Position numbers and translations under genes: made by a program. Below are positions 17,764 through 25,975 of a stretch of DNA of 64,000 nucleotides, one piece after another; the first letter of the stretch is position 1; each line of letters begins with the position of its first letter. This DNA comes from Fibrobacterota bacterium (lineage in GTDB: Bacteria > Fibrobacterota > Fibrobacteria > UBA11236), in contig CANIEU010000001.1 in the NCBI GenBank assembly GCA_947466585.1, forward strand, positions 236,414 through 300,413. The letters are read 5' to 3'. Below the pieces are notes generated by a model that did not search any database, was not told the origin of the DNA, and saw only the letters and a program-made list of their open reading frames with translations.

Positions 17764-20451
17764 TTACGGATTTTTGCCGCGACGTTGAATTTCCGCAATC
17801 TTCACCAGCGCCTCAAGTGGGGTCAGCCCGTTCGCGTCGACCCCCATGATCGCATCGAATACCGCGCGATGAATGGGATTTTCAACCAAGATTTTTTCGG
17901 GAGTGGAGGTCGAGGGTGCGTTGAAGAGATCGACCTGGGGCGCAAACCGCTTTTCCGGCTTCGTTCGGGAATCTCCGGCGGCACGGGCCGCGCCGGGTCG
18001 CCCGCCGTGGCCGGTCAGTCCCACCGTTCCGGTTTGCTCGAGCTCGGAGAGGATCTCCCCGGCGCGGCCGATCACGCCTTCGGGCACGCCCGCCATGCGT
18101 GCGACCTGAATGCCGTAACTCGAGTCGCACGCGCCGTCCACCACCTTGCGGAGGAAGATGACTTCCCCGTTCGCCTCATGCACGGTGACCTGTGCGTTGC
18201 GCAGGCGCGGCAGCTTGTCGGCGAGGCGCGTGAGTTCGTGATAGTGGGTGGCGAAGAGCGTGCGCGCGGCGATGGCCGGGTTTTCGTGCAAGGCCTCGGT
18301 GATGGCCCACGCGAGCGAGAGCCCGTCGTAGGTGCTGGTGCCGCGCCCGATTTCGTCGAGCAGCACGAGGCTGCGCGGCGTGGCATGGCGGAGGATGGAT
18401 GCGGTTTCGATCATTTCGACCATGAAGGTGGACTGCCCGCGCGCCAAACGGTCGGACGCGCCCACGCGCGTGAAGATGCGGTCGACGAGGCCCACGCGCG
18501 CGAAGTCGGCGGGCACGAAAGACCCCACCTGCGCGAGTAGCGCGATGAGGCCGGTCTGCCTCAGGTAGGTGGATTTACCCGCCATGTTGGGGCCGGTAAC
18601 GAGCACCACCTGGCGGTCGTGCGTATCGAGCTCGACGTCGTTGGCGATGAATGCGCCCTCTTCGGAAAGCGCTTCCACCACGGGGTGACGCCCGCCGAGA
18701 ATCCGCAAGCCGGTGTCTTCGGCGATCTCGGGGCGCGTGAAGCGCAGCGCGGCGGCGGCGGCGGCAAGCGACTGCAACACATCGAGCACAGCCAGCGCGC
18801 GGGCCGCGGCCAGCAGCAACGGAGCCTCCGCCGTCACGGCGTCGCGGATGCCGCAGAAGATCTTGTACTCGAGCGCGTTGATGCCGGTTTCCGCGCTGAG
18901 GATGCGGTTCTCCCACTCCTTCATCTCGGGCGTGATGTAGCGCTCCGCGCCCGTGAGGCTTTGCTTGCGCAGGTAATGCGCGGGCACCTTGTCCTCGTGG
19001 GTCTTGGTCACCTCGATGTAGTAGCCGAACACCTTGTTATAGCCGACCTTGAGACTGGGAATGCCCGTCTCGTCCTTCTCACGCTGCTGCAGATTGTTGA
19101 GCCACTCGCGTCCGTCGCGGATGCCCGCATTGAGTTCGTCGAGTTCGGCAAACGCGCCGGAGCGGATCATCCCGCCCTCGCGCACCGTCAGCGGCGGACG
19201 CTCGGTGAAGTTCGAAGCGAGCGCGAGGCCGCGATCGGTCAGCCCCTGCAGCGGCGCGCGTTGGTCGGCGAAGAGCGGAGACTTCAAGCCGCCCAACACG
19301 TCGCCGGCGCGCCCGGCTTCGACCAGCGAATTGCCCAGGCCCAGCAGGTCGCGCGCATGCACGCGGCCCGCGCCGCACTTGGCGACGATGCGCTCCAGAT
19401 CGTTAATCCCCTGCAGATGCGTCCGCAGTGCGCGGAGGATCTCGGGATGCGCGACCAGTTCCTGCACCGCGTCGAGGCGTGCCTCGATGGCGGGCTTGTC
19501 GAGCAACGGATGCGTGAGCCATTGTTTGAGCGCGCGGCCGCCCATCGCGGTCACGGTGCGGTCGATCAGGTGGTACAGCGTGCCGGTCTCGTCCTCTCCG
19601 TGAATCGGACGAATGAGTTCGAGGTTGCGCACCGTGGCCGCGTCGAGGGTCATGTGACCCGCGAACCGCGCGGCCGTGAGTCCGGTGAGATGCGAAAGCT
19701 CGGATTTCTTGCTGTCCTTCGCATAGGCCAGCGCGGCGGCGGCGGCGCGGAGGGCCCGCGGCAGATGCGCGCAATCGAAGGCTTCGAGCGAGGCGACCTT
19801 GAATTGGCGTTGCAACGCGGCCACGCCCTCTTCGAGCTGGAAGTAGCCCTTGGGCAGGGTCGTGAGCAGCACGCGCTCGCGGTCGCGGAACTCCGCCAGC
19901 GCGGGCACCACTTCCGTCGCTTCGGGATACAGGATCTCCTGCGCGTTCAGACGATAGATCTCGCCGGCGATCTCATCGGCCGTTCCTTCCGCCACGCGGA
20001 AGTCGCCCGTGCTGAGATCGAGCCACGACAATCCGCACGCGTCGCCCTCGTGCGCGCCCGGCCACACCGAGGCGAGATAGTTGTTGGACTTTGCGTCGAG
20101 GTAGTTCTCGGACAAAGCCGTGCCGCGCGTCACGATTTCGGTTACTTCGCGCTTCACGAGGCCCTTCGCCAAGGCCGGATCTTCGACCTGTTCGCAGACC
20201 GCGACGCGCTGACCCGATGCGATGAGCTTGGGCATGTAACGCTCGAGCGCATGATACGGAAAACCCGCCAAAGGCGTGGGATCCTTGCCGCCGTGATTAC
20301 GCTGGGTGAGTGTGATGCCGAGCAGGCGCGAGGCCAGCACCGCGTCGTCGCCGAAGGTCTCGTAAAAATCGCCCATGCGATACAGCAACAGCGTATCAGG
20401 GTTCGCGGACTTGATGTCCATGAACTGCTTCATCATGGGAGTGAGGGACAT
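17764..20451 (-). CDS. mutS: DNA mismatch repair protein MutS
   Basis: MutS recognises mispairs and small loops and recruits MutL. The 895 residues show the mismatch-contacting F-Y-E motif at about 29-31 (GDFYETF), connector, lever and clamp domains, and the ABC-type ATPase with GPNMAGKST near 617-625, DEIGRGTSTYDG near 695 and THYHELT near 735. The C-terminal tail has the small dimerisation helix (ANGLTPLEALVKI). There is no Shine-Dalgarno; TATCTT ends 8 nt before the ATG, suggesting a leaderless mRNA. The 19-nt promoter segment is identical to the one before the small zinc-ribbon gene at 23551. mutL is not in the window. Confidence 0.97.
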   Translation of the reverse strand: MSLTPMMKQFMDIKSANPDTLLLYRMGDFYETFGDDAVLASRLLGITLTQRNHGGKDPTPLAGFPYHALERYMPKLIASGQRVAVCEQVEDPALAKGLVKREVTEIVTRGTALSENYLDAKSNNYLASVWPGAHEGDACGLSWLDLSTGDFRVAEGTADEIAGEIYRLNAQEILYPEATEVVPALAEFRDRERVLLTTLPKGYFQLEEGVAALQRQFKVASLEAFDCAHLPRALRAAAAALAYAKDSKKSELSHLTGLTAARFAGHMTLDAATVRNLELIRPIHGEDETGTLYHLIDRTVTAMGGRALKQWLTHPLLDKPAIEARLDAVQELVAHPEILRALRTHLQGINDLERIVAKCGAGRVHARDLLGLGNSLVEAGRAGDVLGGLKSPLFADQRAPLQGLTDRGLALASNFTERPPLTVREGGMIRSGAFAELDELNAGIRDGREWLNNLQQREKDETGIPSLKVGYNKVFGYYIEVTKTHEDKVPAHYLRKQSLTGAERYITPEMKEWENRILSAETGINALEYKIFCGIRDAVTAEAPLLLAAARALAVLDVLQSLAAAAAALRFTRPEIAEDTGLRILGGRHPVVEALSEEGAFIANDVELDTHDRQVVLVTGPNMAGKSTYLRQTGLIALLAQVGSFVPADFARVGLVDRIFTRVGASDRLARGQSTFMVEMIETASILRHATPRSLVLLDEIGRGTSTYDGLSLAWAITEALHENPAIAARTLFATHYHELTRLADKLPRLRNAQVTVHEANGEVIFLRKVVDGACDSSYGIQVARMAGVPEGVIGRAGEILSELEQTGTVGLTGHGGRPGAARAAGDSRTKPEKRFAPQVDLFNAPSTSTPEKILVENPIHRAVFDAIMGVDANGLTPLEALVKIAEIQRRGKNP

Positions 20452-20478
20452 GGTTGGGAAAGATAGCTGACAGGGGGC
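20452..20478 (-). promoter_or_regulatory. mutS promoter element, shared with the gene at 23551
   Basis: On the minus strand CCTGTCAGCTATCTTTCCC precedes the mutS ATG, with TATCTT (20460-20465 on the plus strand) 8 nt from the start. The same 19 bases occur at 23529-23547 in front of the zinc-ribbon gene. No good -35 is visible, so an activator or an extended -10 is possible. Confidence 0.5.
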
Positions 20479-20617
20479 GACGGACCATGCCCGAAAGGGC
20501 TAAAAACAGGGAGAAAACGGGGGAATCACAGAGATTTGTGGGTGGACCTGAATCCGAGCCTGGAGGGCCCGGGATGGCAGGCGGGCTACCCTTCCTACCT
20601 GAGATACTTCACCCAAA

Positions 20618-20642
20618 CCCCTCTCCAACGAGTGGAGAGGGG
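20618..20642. terminator. 10-bp hairpin downstream of the DndB-like gene
   Basis: CCCCTCTCCA (20618-20627) pairs perfectly with TGGAGAGGGG (20633-20642) around a five-base loop. It lies about 40 bases past the stop of the minus-strand DndB-like gene. No long T-run follows on the minus strand (GGGGTTTGGG), so it could be a weak terminator or a dispersed extragenic palindrome. The rest of the 20452-20682 gap shows nothing else. Confidence 0.5.
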
Positions 20643-20682
20643 AAGAGTGAAAATTCGTCACAATCTAAACCGATCAGAAAAA

Positions 20683-21969
20683 TTACTCGAGTACTTTCGA
20701 AATAATTCGGCCAACGATATCATTGTGAGCAGGCGAAAATCTGAATCCGACTTCAGTTTCTGCCGGTACTGTGTGCGACTTTAACCCTGGAATGGATTCG
20801 ACCCATTCAACATCAAAAACGGTTGTTCTGATATAGGATCGCAAATGCGATGCCTTAGCAAGTTTCCCGTTTCGCCTCGCCAAAAACACATAGAACCAGG
20901 CTTTCGCGAGCGCTTTCAAAACGGGTACTTCACGGATCAATGAGCCAGTTCGTTTCCACTCTGCACTACTTAGAATTGTGGTCCAAAATTCTTTTGCGAC
21001 CGTAATTGAATCTGCAACATTGTATGGCGCAGTTTTAATGCTGGTTTTTCCAAGGAAAAGAAACCCATGAATACTCGCCAATTGACGAAGATCCAATACG
21101 GGTGTGCCTCCACTGTGAGTGGCGATTTCCGTTTGCACCCATTCTTTGGCAAAGCGATTTAAGGGATTGCTTTGATCGAAGACCAAGTTGAGATCAAGTC
21201 GGACAGGCTTAACGTTACAGTTATAATTTGTAAACATCTGTCTCGCTTGATCAACACTTAGGCCGACATGGGCCTCAAATGAGATCATTGTCCATGATCG
21301 AAACGTATCCTGGATTGCGATCCATGCATCGAGCTCAATTGCACTCATCGGCTCACCAGGCGCGGAAAAGATTTTGGAGTTTTTCGGAATTCTACGATCA
21401 GTTACAATACGACTCAACAATTCTCTCACCCGTCTTGCCGCCTCCCTTCGATGCTGTCCATCGGCCACAACAAATAGAGTACCTGCAGGAAGAAAAAGCT
21501 TTACTGCAGTCGACGCAGGAACACTTGAAATTTCTGCAAAGTCCGGTGCGGTGGTAAGCACAAGGGTCACCTGTGGCAATCCGTAATGCGAACTGCGGCC
21601 AATTTTGTCTTGGATCTGGTCTAATTCATGAACGACCTCGTCTCCAAAATCAGACCCTTCTTTGCGCAAAAGTGTTGCAGCCACTAATCCTTGAAGCATA
21701 AAGATTGCCAATCCATTTGCATGCGCATCAATAATTTCACGCTGGGTAACTGAGTCAAATGTTTCCCCTGCAGCTTCGGCCCACCGGCGGTTATGCACCA
21801 CAGTCAAGTCCGCAAATTGCTCGAGAGTCAATCTCCCCGTGAAGGTCGGTAGGCCTTGGTTACGGCCCACCTGTCCTACCAATTCAATTTGCCTATGACG
21901 GGTAGCTTTGAGAACCGAATCGAGATCAAGCGATTTCAGGTTTTCGGATTTATTTAATTCATTATTCAT
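20683..21969 (-). CDS. Orphan DndB/DGQHR-domain family protein
   Basis: The 428-residue protein carries ADGQHRREAARRV at about residues 169-181, the signature of the DGQHR family. That family includes DndB, the transcriptional repressor of the DNA phosphorothioation operon, and related proteins in 7-deazaguanine DNA-modification clusters. No dndA/C/D/E or other modification genes are nearby, so this is an orphan. The ATG at 21969 was chosen because TGGAGA lies 6-8 nt upstream; the track start at 21981 overlaps that site. The gene is clearly AT-richer than its surroundings. Its promoter is covered by a 21-bp-spaced CCWGGA array, which suggests autoregulation by analogy with DndB. Transfer is likely. 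Confidence 0.72.
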   Translation of the reverse strand: MNNELNKSENLKSLDLDSVLKATRHRQIELVGQVGRNQGLPTFTGRLTLEQFADLTVVHNRRWAEAAGETFDSVTQREIIDAHANGLAIFMLQGLVAATLLRKEGSDFGDEVVHELDQIQDKIGRSSHYGLPQVTLVLTTAPDFAEISSVPASTAVKLFLPAGTLFVVADGQHRREAARRVRELLSRIVTDRRIPKNSKIFSAPGEPMSAIELDAWIAIQDTFRSWTMISFEAHVGLSVDQARQMFTNYNCNVKPVRLDLNLVFDQSNPLNRFAKEWVQTEIATHSGGTPVLDLRQLASIHGFLFLGKTSIKTAPYNVADSITVAKEFWTTILSSAEWKRTGSLIREVPVLKALAKAWFYVFLARRNGKLAKASHLRSYIRTTVFDVEWVESIPGLKSHTVPAETEVGFRFSPAHNDIVGRIISKVLE

Positions 21970-21999
21970 TAGTATCTCCATCTATTTACCAGTACGAAC

Positions 22000-22077
22000 A
22001 CCGTCCTGGAGGCTTTTTATTCTTGCCTGGATGTAATATAAGCATTCCTGGATTATAAATCAAGCGTCCAGGACGGT
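22000..22077 (-). promoter_or_regulatory. Promoter with a four-unit CCWGGA operator array, period 21 bp
   Basis: CCTGGA occurs at 22005, 22026 and 22047 and CCAGGA at 22068, each exactly 21 bp apart, so all four lie on the same face of the helix. The outermost pair also forms an 11-bp perfect inverted repeat (ACCGTCCTGGA/TCCAGGACGGT). On the minus strand TTGATT (22058-22063) and TATATT (22035-22040) are 17 nt apart, a near-consensus promoter for the DndB-like gene. Unit 3 lies in the spacer, unit 4 just upstream of the -35, and units 1-2 downstream. This geometry suits a cooperative repressor. Confidence 0.75.
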
Positions 22078-22275
22078 TTTTATTTTCGATTAATTCTTTT
22101 ATGGTAGTTTTTGTGCATAATATGAGGCTATAACCCAAATAATGCGCGCATTAACCGGGGTAAGGCCTTAATATCCCGCGTTTTTTGCGTTTAAAAAACC
22201 CTTTCTGTTTTTCCGGGAAAAAATAGGCCGCCGCTCTATACAACGACCAATGAAATCCGGTCAAAATCAAGGCCC
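22078..22275. other. AT-rich intergenic DNA between the HD hydrolase and the DndB-like gene
   Basis: No gene is visible. A 14-bp perfect palindrome TAATGCGCGCATTA lies at 22140-22153, and the following stretch has several A/T homopolymer runs. Some of it may be the 3' untranslated region of the HD gene. No integrase, att-like direct repeat or tRNA end was recognised. Confidence 0.5.
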
Positions 22276-22941
22276 CTAAACCGGAAAATCCCCAGCGTTC
22301 CACTCAGTCAGAAACCGCGTACGGAATTCCACCGTGAACGCATGCCGCTCCTGTGCCCATCGCTTCGCGGTGGCCGTGTTCATACGGTCTTTCAGCAGAA
22401 ACAATTTCTCGGCGAAGTGATTGAGAGAACTCGATTTTTCAGATCGATAATTCTGCGCGTTCAATACTGTCCGTTCGGGAATCTCCGGATCGAAAAGCGG
22501 CTGGTTCACGCTGCCGCCGTAGGCGAAGCAACGCGCGATGCCGATCGCGCCGAGGGCTTCAAGACGATCCGCATCCTGCACGATCTGAAACTCGATCGTC
22601 TTCTCCGTCACGACGCCGGAAAGCTCCTTACCGAAAGACATACCCGCCAAGATCCGCAGCACATGATCCACAGCGTCCCGATCAATCGCGAGCCCGCGGA
22701 GAAACCGCTCCAATTCTTCTTCTGCCTTTTTCGCATCCGGCACTAATTTCGGATCGGCGACATCATGCAGCAGCGCCGCCAGCTCGATCACTCGCGCATC
22801 CCCACCTTCAACCGACTGCAACTTCAGCGCATTGCGCCGCACGCGATCCGCGTGAAAGTAATCATGCCCGCACGACCGGCCTTCCAGCGCGCGACGGGCC
22901 AATTGTTCTGCAGCCGCGAGACAAGCCTCATTCCCGTCCAT
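22276..22941 (-). CDS. HD-domain phosphohydrolase (YedJ/YpgQ-like)
   Basis: The 221 residues hold the HD metal-binding pattern: His30 in GHDYFHADRV, His59-Asp60 in ALLHDVAD, and a distal Asp in QDADRLEALGAIG. The trailing GIARCFAYGG and the region around NHFAEKLFLLKDRM are typical of the YedJ/YpgQ group, some of which hydrolyse nucleotides. The physiological substrate is not predictable. The gene overlaps the upstream lipoprotein gene by 14 bases in another frame, implying translational coupling. Composition resembles the core genome, unlike its two AT-rich neighbours. Confidence 0.8.
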   Translation of the reverse strand: MDGNEACLAAAEQLARRALEGRSCGHDYFHADRVRRNALKLQSVEGGDARVIELAALLHDVADPKLVPDAKKAEEELERFLRGLAIDRDAVDHVLRILAGMSFGKELSGVVTEKTIEFQIVQDADRLEALGAIGIARCFAYGGSVNQPLFDPEIPERTVLNAQNYRSEKSSSLNHFAEKLFLLKDRMNTATAKRWAQERHAFTVEFRTRFLTEWNAGDFPV

Positions 22942-23428
22942 ACTCCCACCTCGCCGTCACCTTTTCAACTCTCGCTATCTCACCCGGTAAAAGATGAAGA
23001 GTGGCGGAAGTTTCACCCGAAGTGGAGTTGGAAATAATTTTGAATTCCCCTGTTGAGGATTGCAATACGACTCCAGATTTTGACTTTGCTTCAAAAATGA
23101 TTGTCGCCGTCAGGTTCTTGTACTGCGTAACCTCCTGAAACCATTCGACCGCGTTTATTTCATATTTAATGGAAGCGGTAACTGGAATTCGATACACCGT
23201 TTCTGTATTCTCAGAGTTCTTGCCATTGGGCTCAGAAATTGGAATACATTCGGATACAACCGATACGATCTGAGCAGAAACTTTTGGCTTTTTATCGCCC
23301 CACATCAAGCCGCTCGAGCTTTCATCAGGCTCAGAAACTATTTCATCTGGACAAGCATTTTTATTGCCCGTACATCCTACCATGAGGATGGAACAAGCCA
23401 ATGACGGCAGCCATTTTGTGTTATACAT
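22928..23428 (-). CDS. Predicted lipoprotein of unknown function
   Basis: The 166-residue product starts with MYNTKWLPSLACSILMVGC, a lipoprotein signal with an LMVGC lipobox, so it should be lipidated and anchored at an envelope membrane. The mature part has a beta-rich look with three strands ending in LHLLPGEIARVEKV, suggesting a small beta-sandwich. No family was recognised. GGGGGTG precedes the ATG at 23428; an in-frame GTG lies directly before it. The gene is AT-rich compared with its surroundings and overlaps the HD hydrolase gene. It is divergent from the zinc-ribbon gene at 23551. Confidence 0.7.
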   Translation of the reverse strand: MYNTKWLPSLACSILMVGCTGNKNACPDEIVSEPDESSSGLMWGDKKPKVSAQIVSVVSECIPISEPNGKNSENTETVYRIPVTASIKYEINAVEWFQEVTQYKNLTATIIFEAKSKSGVVLQSSTGEFKIISNSTSGETSATLHLLPGEIARVEKVTARWEYGRE

Positions 23429-23514
23429 CACACCCCCTATAAAATCTCAGCAGAAATTAGTTACCGATTTGCGGGAAATTAGCTCAAATCATCTAAGGCT
23501 AATTCTTCCCGGTA

Positions 23515-23543
23515 TTGGTGGGCTTTCTCCTGTCAGCTATCTT
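23515..23543 (+). promoter_or_regulatory. Promoter giving a leaderless start for the zinc-ribbon gene
   Basis: TTGGTG (23515-23520) and TATCTT (23538-23543) are 17 nt apart. The -10 ends 7 nt before the ATG at 23551, with only C residues between after one T, so transcription should begin at or next to the start codon. The segment around the -10 is identical over 19 nt to the mutS promoter. Confidence 0.6.
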
Positions 23544-23550
23544 TCCCCCC

Positions 23551-23778
23551 ATGGGCTACCGTGGACCAAACAATTTCGACGAGCGCGACAAACTGTTCGG
23601 TGCGCCTTCGGGCGTGCCCGGTGCGAATCGCGACACCAAGAAAAACCTGGACGCCCTGTTCGGGCCCAAAGCCGGCGACGCCTGCAAAGACGGCCACGCT
23701 TGGATCCGCGACTGGGACCGGCAATTCAAGTGCTCGCGCTGCAAGACCCTGAAACCCGATCAATCCGCCCGGCTTTGA
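23551..23778 (+). CDS. Small zinc-ribbon-like protein
   Basis: The 75-residue protein ends with CKDGHAWIRDWDRQFKCSRC, a C-x3-H then C-x2-C arrangement that would bind one zinc ion. The N-terminal half is polar and probably flexible. No family name is recognised. The ATG at 23551 was preferred over the track start because it sits 7 nt after a good -10 and follows the same promoter word as mutS. The product could bind nucleic acid or protein; co-regulation with mutS is a possibility, not a conclusion. Composition is normal for the genome, which supports it being real. Confidence 0.65.
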   Translation: MGYRGPNNFDERDKLFGAPSGVPGANRDTKKNLDALFGPKAGDACKDGHAWIRDWDRQFKCSRCKTLKPDQSARL

Positions 23779-23918
23779 GCCCTCGGGTGGCGAATTTCGC
23801 GGGCCTTCCCGTGAAATATCACGGATAATTTGGGGATTTCAGGCCGGTTTCGTGGCCTTGGCGCCGTCTTCCGCCTTGTTCGCCACGCCTCGGGCGATTA
23901 AATTTGGGTCTCGAATTT

Positions 23919-23936
23919 GACCGGGTTTGCCCGGTC
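23919..23936 (+). terminator. Hairpin in the gap after the zinc-ribbon gene
   Basis: GACCGGG (23919-23925) pairs perfectly with CCCGGTC (23930-23936) around TTTG. T residues follow only after TCCGGCC, so terminator function is weakly supported. A second small hairpin, CCGTGA-AATA-TCACGG, lies near 23809-23824. Confidence 0.45.
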
Positions 23937-23980
23937 TCCGGCCTTTTTCCCGTTTGAGAATCCAGAGCCTCGGAGCGACC

Positions 23981-24187
23981 ATGTCCCGCAACAAAATCTT
24001 CGTTCTTCTGTTCATCTACTTGGTCGGTGCCGCCGCATGCGTGGCGTGGTCGATGTCGAACTACGACGAATCCCAAGTCTGGAGCGCCCCCGGCCTGCTC
24101 GGCCTCGTGCTGTGGACCTCGTTCTTCGGGTTCTGCAACGCCGTCGGCTGGGTGACCTATTGGAGCCGCGAACACTGGATGGGTTGA
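23981..24187 (+). CDS. Small two-helix membrane protein
   Basis: The 68-residue product has two hydrophobic segments (about 6-24 and 37-58: SAPGLLGLVLWTSFFGF). No family is recognised. GGAG lies 5 nt before the ATG at 23981, which is preferred to the longer track start at 23927. A hairpin, GTCCGC-TGAAG-GCGGAC at 24196-24212, follows the stop and separates it from the convergent recJ gene. Confidence 0.6.
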   Translation: MSRNKIFVLLFIYLVGAAACVAWSMSNYDESQVWSAPGLLGLVLWTSFFGFCNAVGWVTYWSREHWMG

Positions 24188-24217
24188 GGCTGACTGTCCG
24201 CTGAAGGCGGACTGCTC

Positions 24218-25975
24218 TTACTCCAACGCCACCACCCGCAACTGGATCTTCTTCTGCCCCCGGAACACGTTCCATTCGGGGTGAAAGACCAGCTTGTCGA
24301 GACGATCGCGACCTTCGATGCGCTCAAGCAAATGCGCCAAGTTGAACCCGATCACATCCAGCGGCTCTGAACCGGTTCCAGCACGCACCGCAAACTTGAG
24401 GTGCTTGTCCCCCACCGTGCGCACGCTCCCGTAAAGCTCCACATGATCCGCGAAGAACAGCGGCGCCTCGTTGCGCGGGCCGAAGGGTTCGAAGCGGCGC
24501 AGCCACAGCAAACCTTCACCGGTGATCTCACGTAAATCGACACGAAGCGACGCGGCCACCTCGGCCGGCTTCGGGCCCTCGGCGAAGGCGATACGGGCGC
24601 GTGCGATCATCGCCTCGCGGAATGCGGGAATGTTTTCCTGCCGAATGGAAAAGCCGCACGCGAAGGCGTGACCACCCCATTTCACGAAGAGCTCTGCGTG
24701 CGCGGCCAGCGCTTCATGCAAGTTGAATCCGCGCACCGTGCGTCCGCTGCCCTTGGCCACACCGTGTTCATCTACAGACAACACGAAGGACGGACGGCGG
24801 TACTTGTCAACGAGGCGCGCGGCGACGATGCCGATCACGCCCTCGTGCCACCCGGAGGAATGGACCACGAGGCAGGCGTCTTCGCGCATGCCGGCTTCGA
24901 CCATCGCAAACGCTTCGGCGGTGTTGGCCTGGTCGAGCGCGCGGCGGCGCACGTTCTCGGCCTCCATGCGATCGACATGCTGGTGCGCCTCGCGTTCGTC
25001 GACGGAGAGGAACAGGCGCAAACTGGTTTCAGGGCTGCCCATGCGACCGGTCGCGTTCAAAAGCGGCGTGACCTTGAACAGAATGTCGGTGCTCGTCAGC
25101 GCGGTGGAATCGATCCCGGTGCGCTGCAACAAAACGCGCAGGCCCACATTCTGAGAAGAGGCCATACGACGCAGGCCGGCGCGCACGAGGCCGCGGTTCT
25201 CGCCGTGCAAGGGCACATTGTCGGCAAGGCTGCCCAGCGCGAGCAGGTCGAGATACTTGCCGACATCAAGCGCTTTCGCCTTCGCCGCGGCAACCGGATC
25301 CGCTCCGGCTGCAAACGCAGCCGTCAAGGCTTCGAGCAGACGCCATGCGACGCCGCATCCCGAAATGCCCTTGTTGGGGTACGGGCAACCGGGTTGGTTC
25401 GGATTGAGAATCACTTCAGCAGCGGGCAACACCGGGGGTGACTGATGGTGATCGGTAATCATCACGCGCATTCCGAGGGAGTGCGCATACGCCGTCTCTT
25501 CCACGGCGGCGATACCGGTATCGACGGAAACGACCCAGGCCGCGCCGCGCGCCTTGAGTTGGTCGAGTGTCCGGCGCGTGAGCCCGTAGCCGCCGTCGAA
25601 CCGATTCGGCAAAATCCAGTCGGCATCGAATCCGAGTTCGCGTAAGCCGAGATACAAGAGCGCCGCACCAGTCACACCGTCCACATCGTAGTCGCCATGC
25701 ACGGCGACGCGCTCGCCCTGTTCGCGTGCAGTCGTCAGCAGGGCGACAGCGCGAGAAAGACCCAACATCTCATCGGGCGAGGTCGGCGCCGGTTCGGGAA
25801 GGAAGAACGCGCGCGCGCCCTCTTTGTCGCGGATCCCGCGCAAGAGCAAGAGGTCCGCAACGAACAACGGCGCATTGATGTCTTGTGCCAGCGCGCGCCG
25901 CACGGCGTCTGCTTCGGCCGGAGGAGGCGGTAGAATGCGAGGCGGCGCGTCCGAGAACGGTGCGATGGACGTCAT
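24218..25975 (-). CDS. recJ: Single-stranded-DNA-specific exonuclease RecJ
   Basis: RecJ is a 5'-3' ssDNA exonuclease in recombination, base-excision and mismatch repair. The 585 residues show the DHH phosphoesterase motifs: DYDVDG at 95-100, ITDHHQSP near 174-180, and the DHHA1 domain with SGWHEGVIGIVAARL and GGHAFACGFSI. The C-terminal OB-like domain is present. The start codon overlaps the stop of the delta-prime-like gene (ATGA), so the two are coupled. Several basic and metal-binding residues are intact, so it should be active. Confidence 0.95.
   Translation of the reverse strand: MTSIAPFSDAPPRILPPPPAEADAVRRALAQDINAPLFVADLLLLRGIRDKEGARAFFLPEPAPTSPDEMLGLSRAVALLTTAREQGERVAVHGDYDVDGVTGAALLYLGLRELGFDADWILPNRFDGGYGLTRRTLDQLKARGAAWVVSVDTGIAAVEETAYAHSLGMRVMITDHHQSPPVLPAAEVILNPNQPGCPYPNKGISGCGVAWRLLEALTAAFAAGADPVAAAKAKALDVGKYLDLLALGSLADNVPLHGENRGLVRAGLRRMASSQNVGLRVLLQRTGIDSTALTSTDILFKVTPLLNATGRMGSPETSLRLFLSVDEREAHQHVDRMEAENVRRRALDQANTAEAFAMVEAGMREDACLVVHSSGWHEGVIGIVAARLVDKYRRPSFVLSVDEHGVAKGSGRTVRGFNLHEALAAHAELFVKWGGHAFACGFSIRQENIPAFREAMIARARIAFAEGPKPAEVAASLRVDLREITGEGLLWLRRFEPFGPRNEAPLFFADHVELYGSVRTVGDKHLKFAVRAGTGSEPLDVIGFNLAHLLERIEGRDRLDKLVFHPEWNVFRGQKKIQLRVVALE

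Noticed and set aside
18619-20466. 615-residue plus-strand ORF antisense to mutS
   Set aside because: Arg-rich shadow of the MutS codons; MutS motifs are complete on the minus strand.
20618-20642. Candidate CRISPR or REP unit from the CCCCTCTCC hairpin
   Set aside because: Only one copy was seen in the window, so no array or family can be supported.
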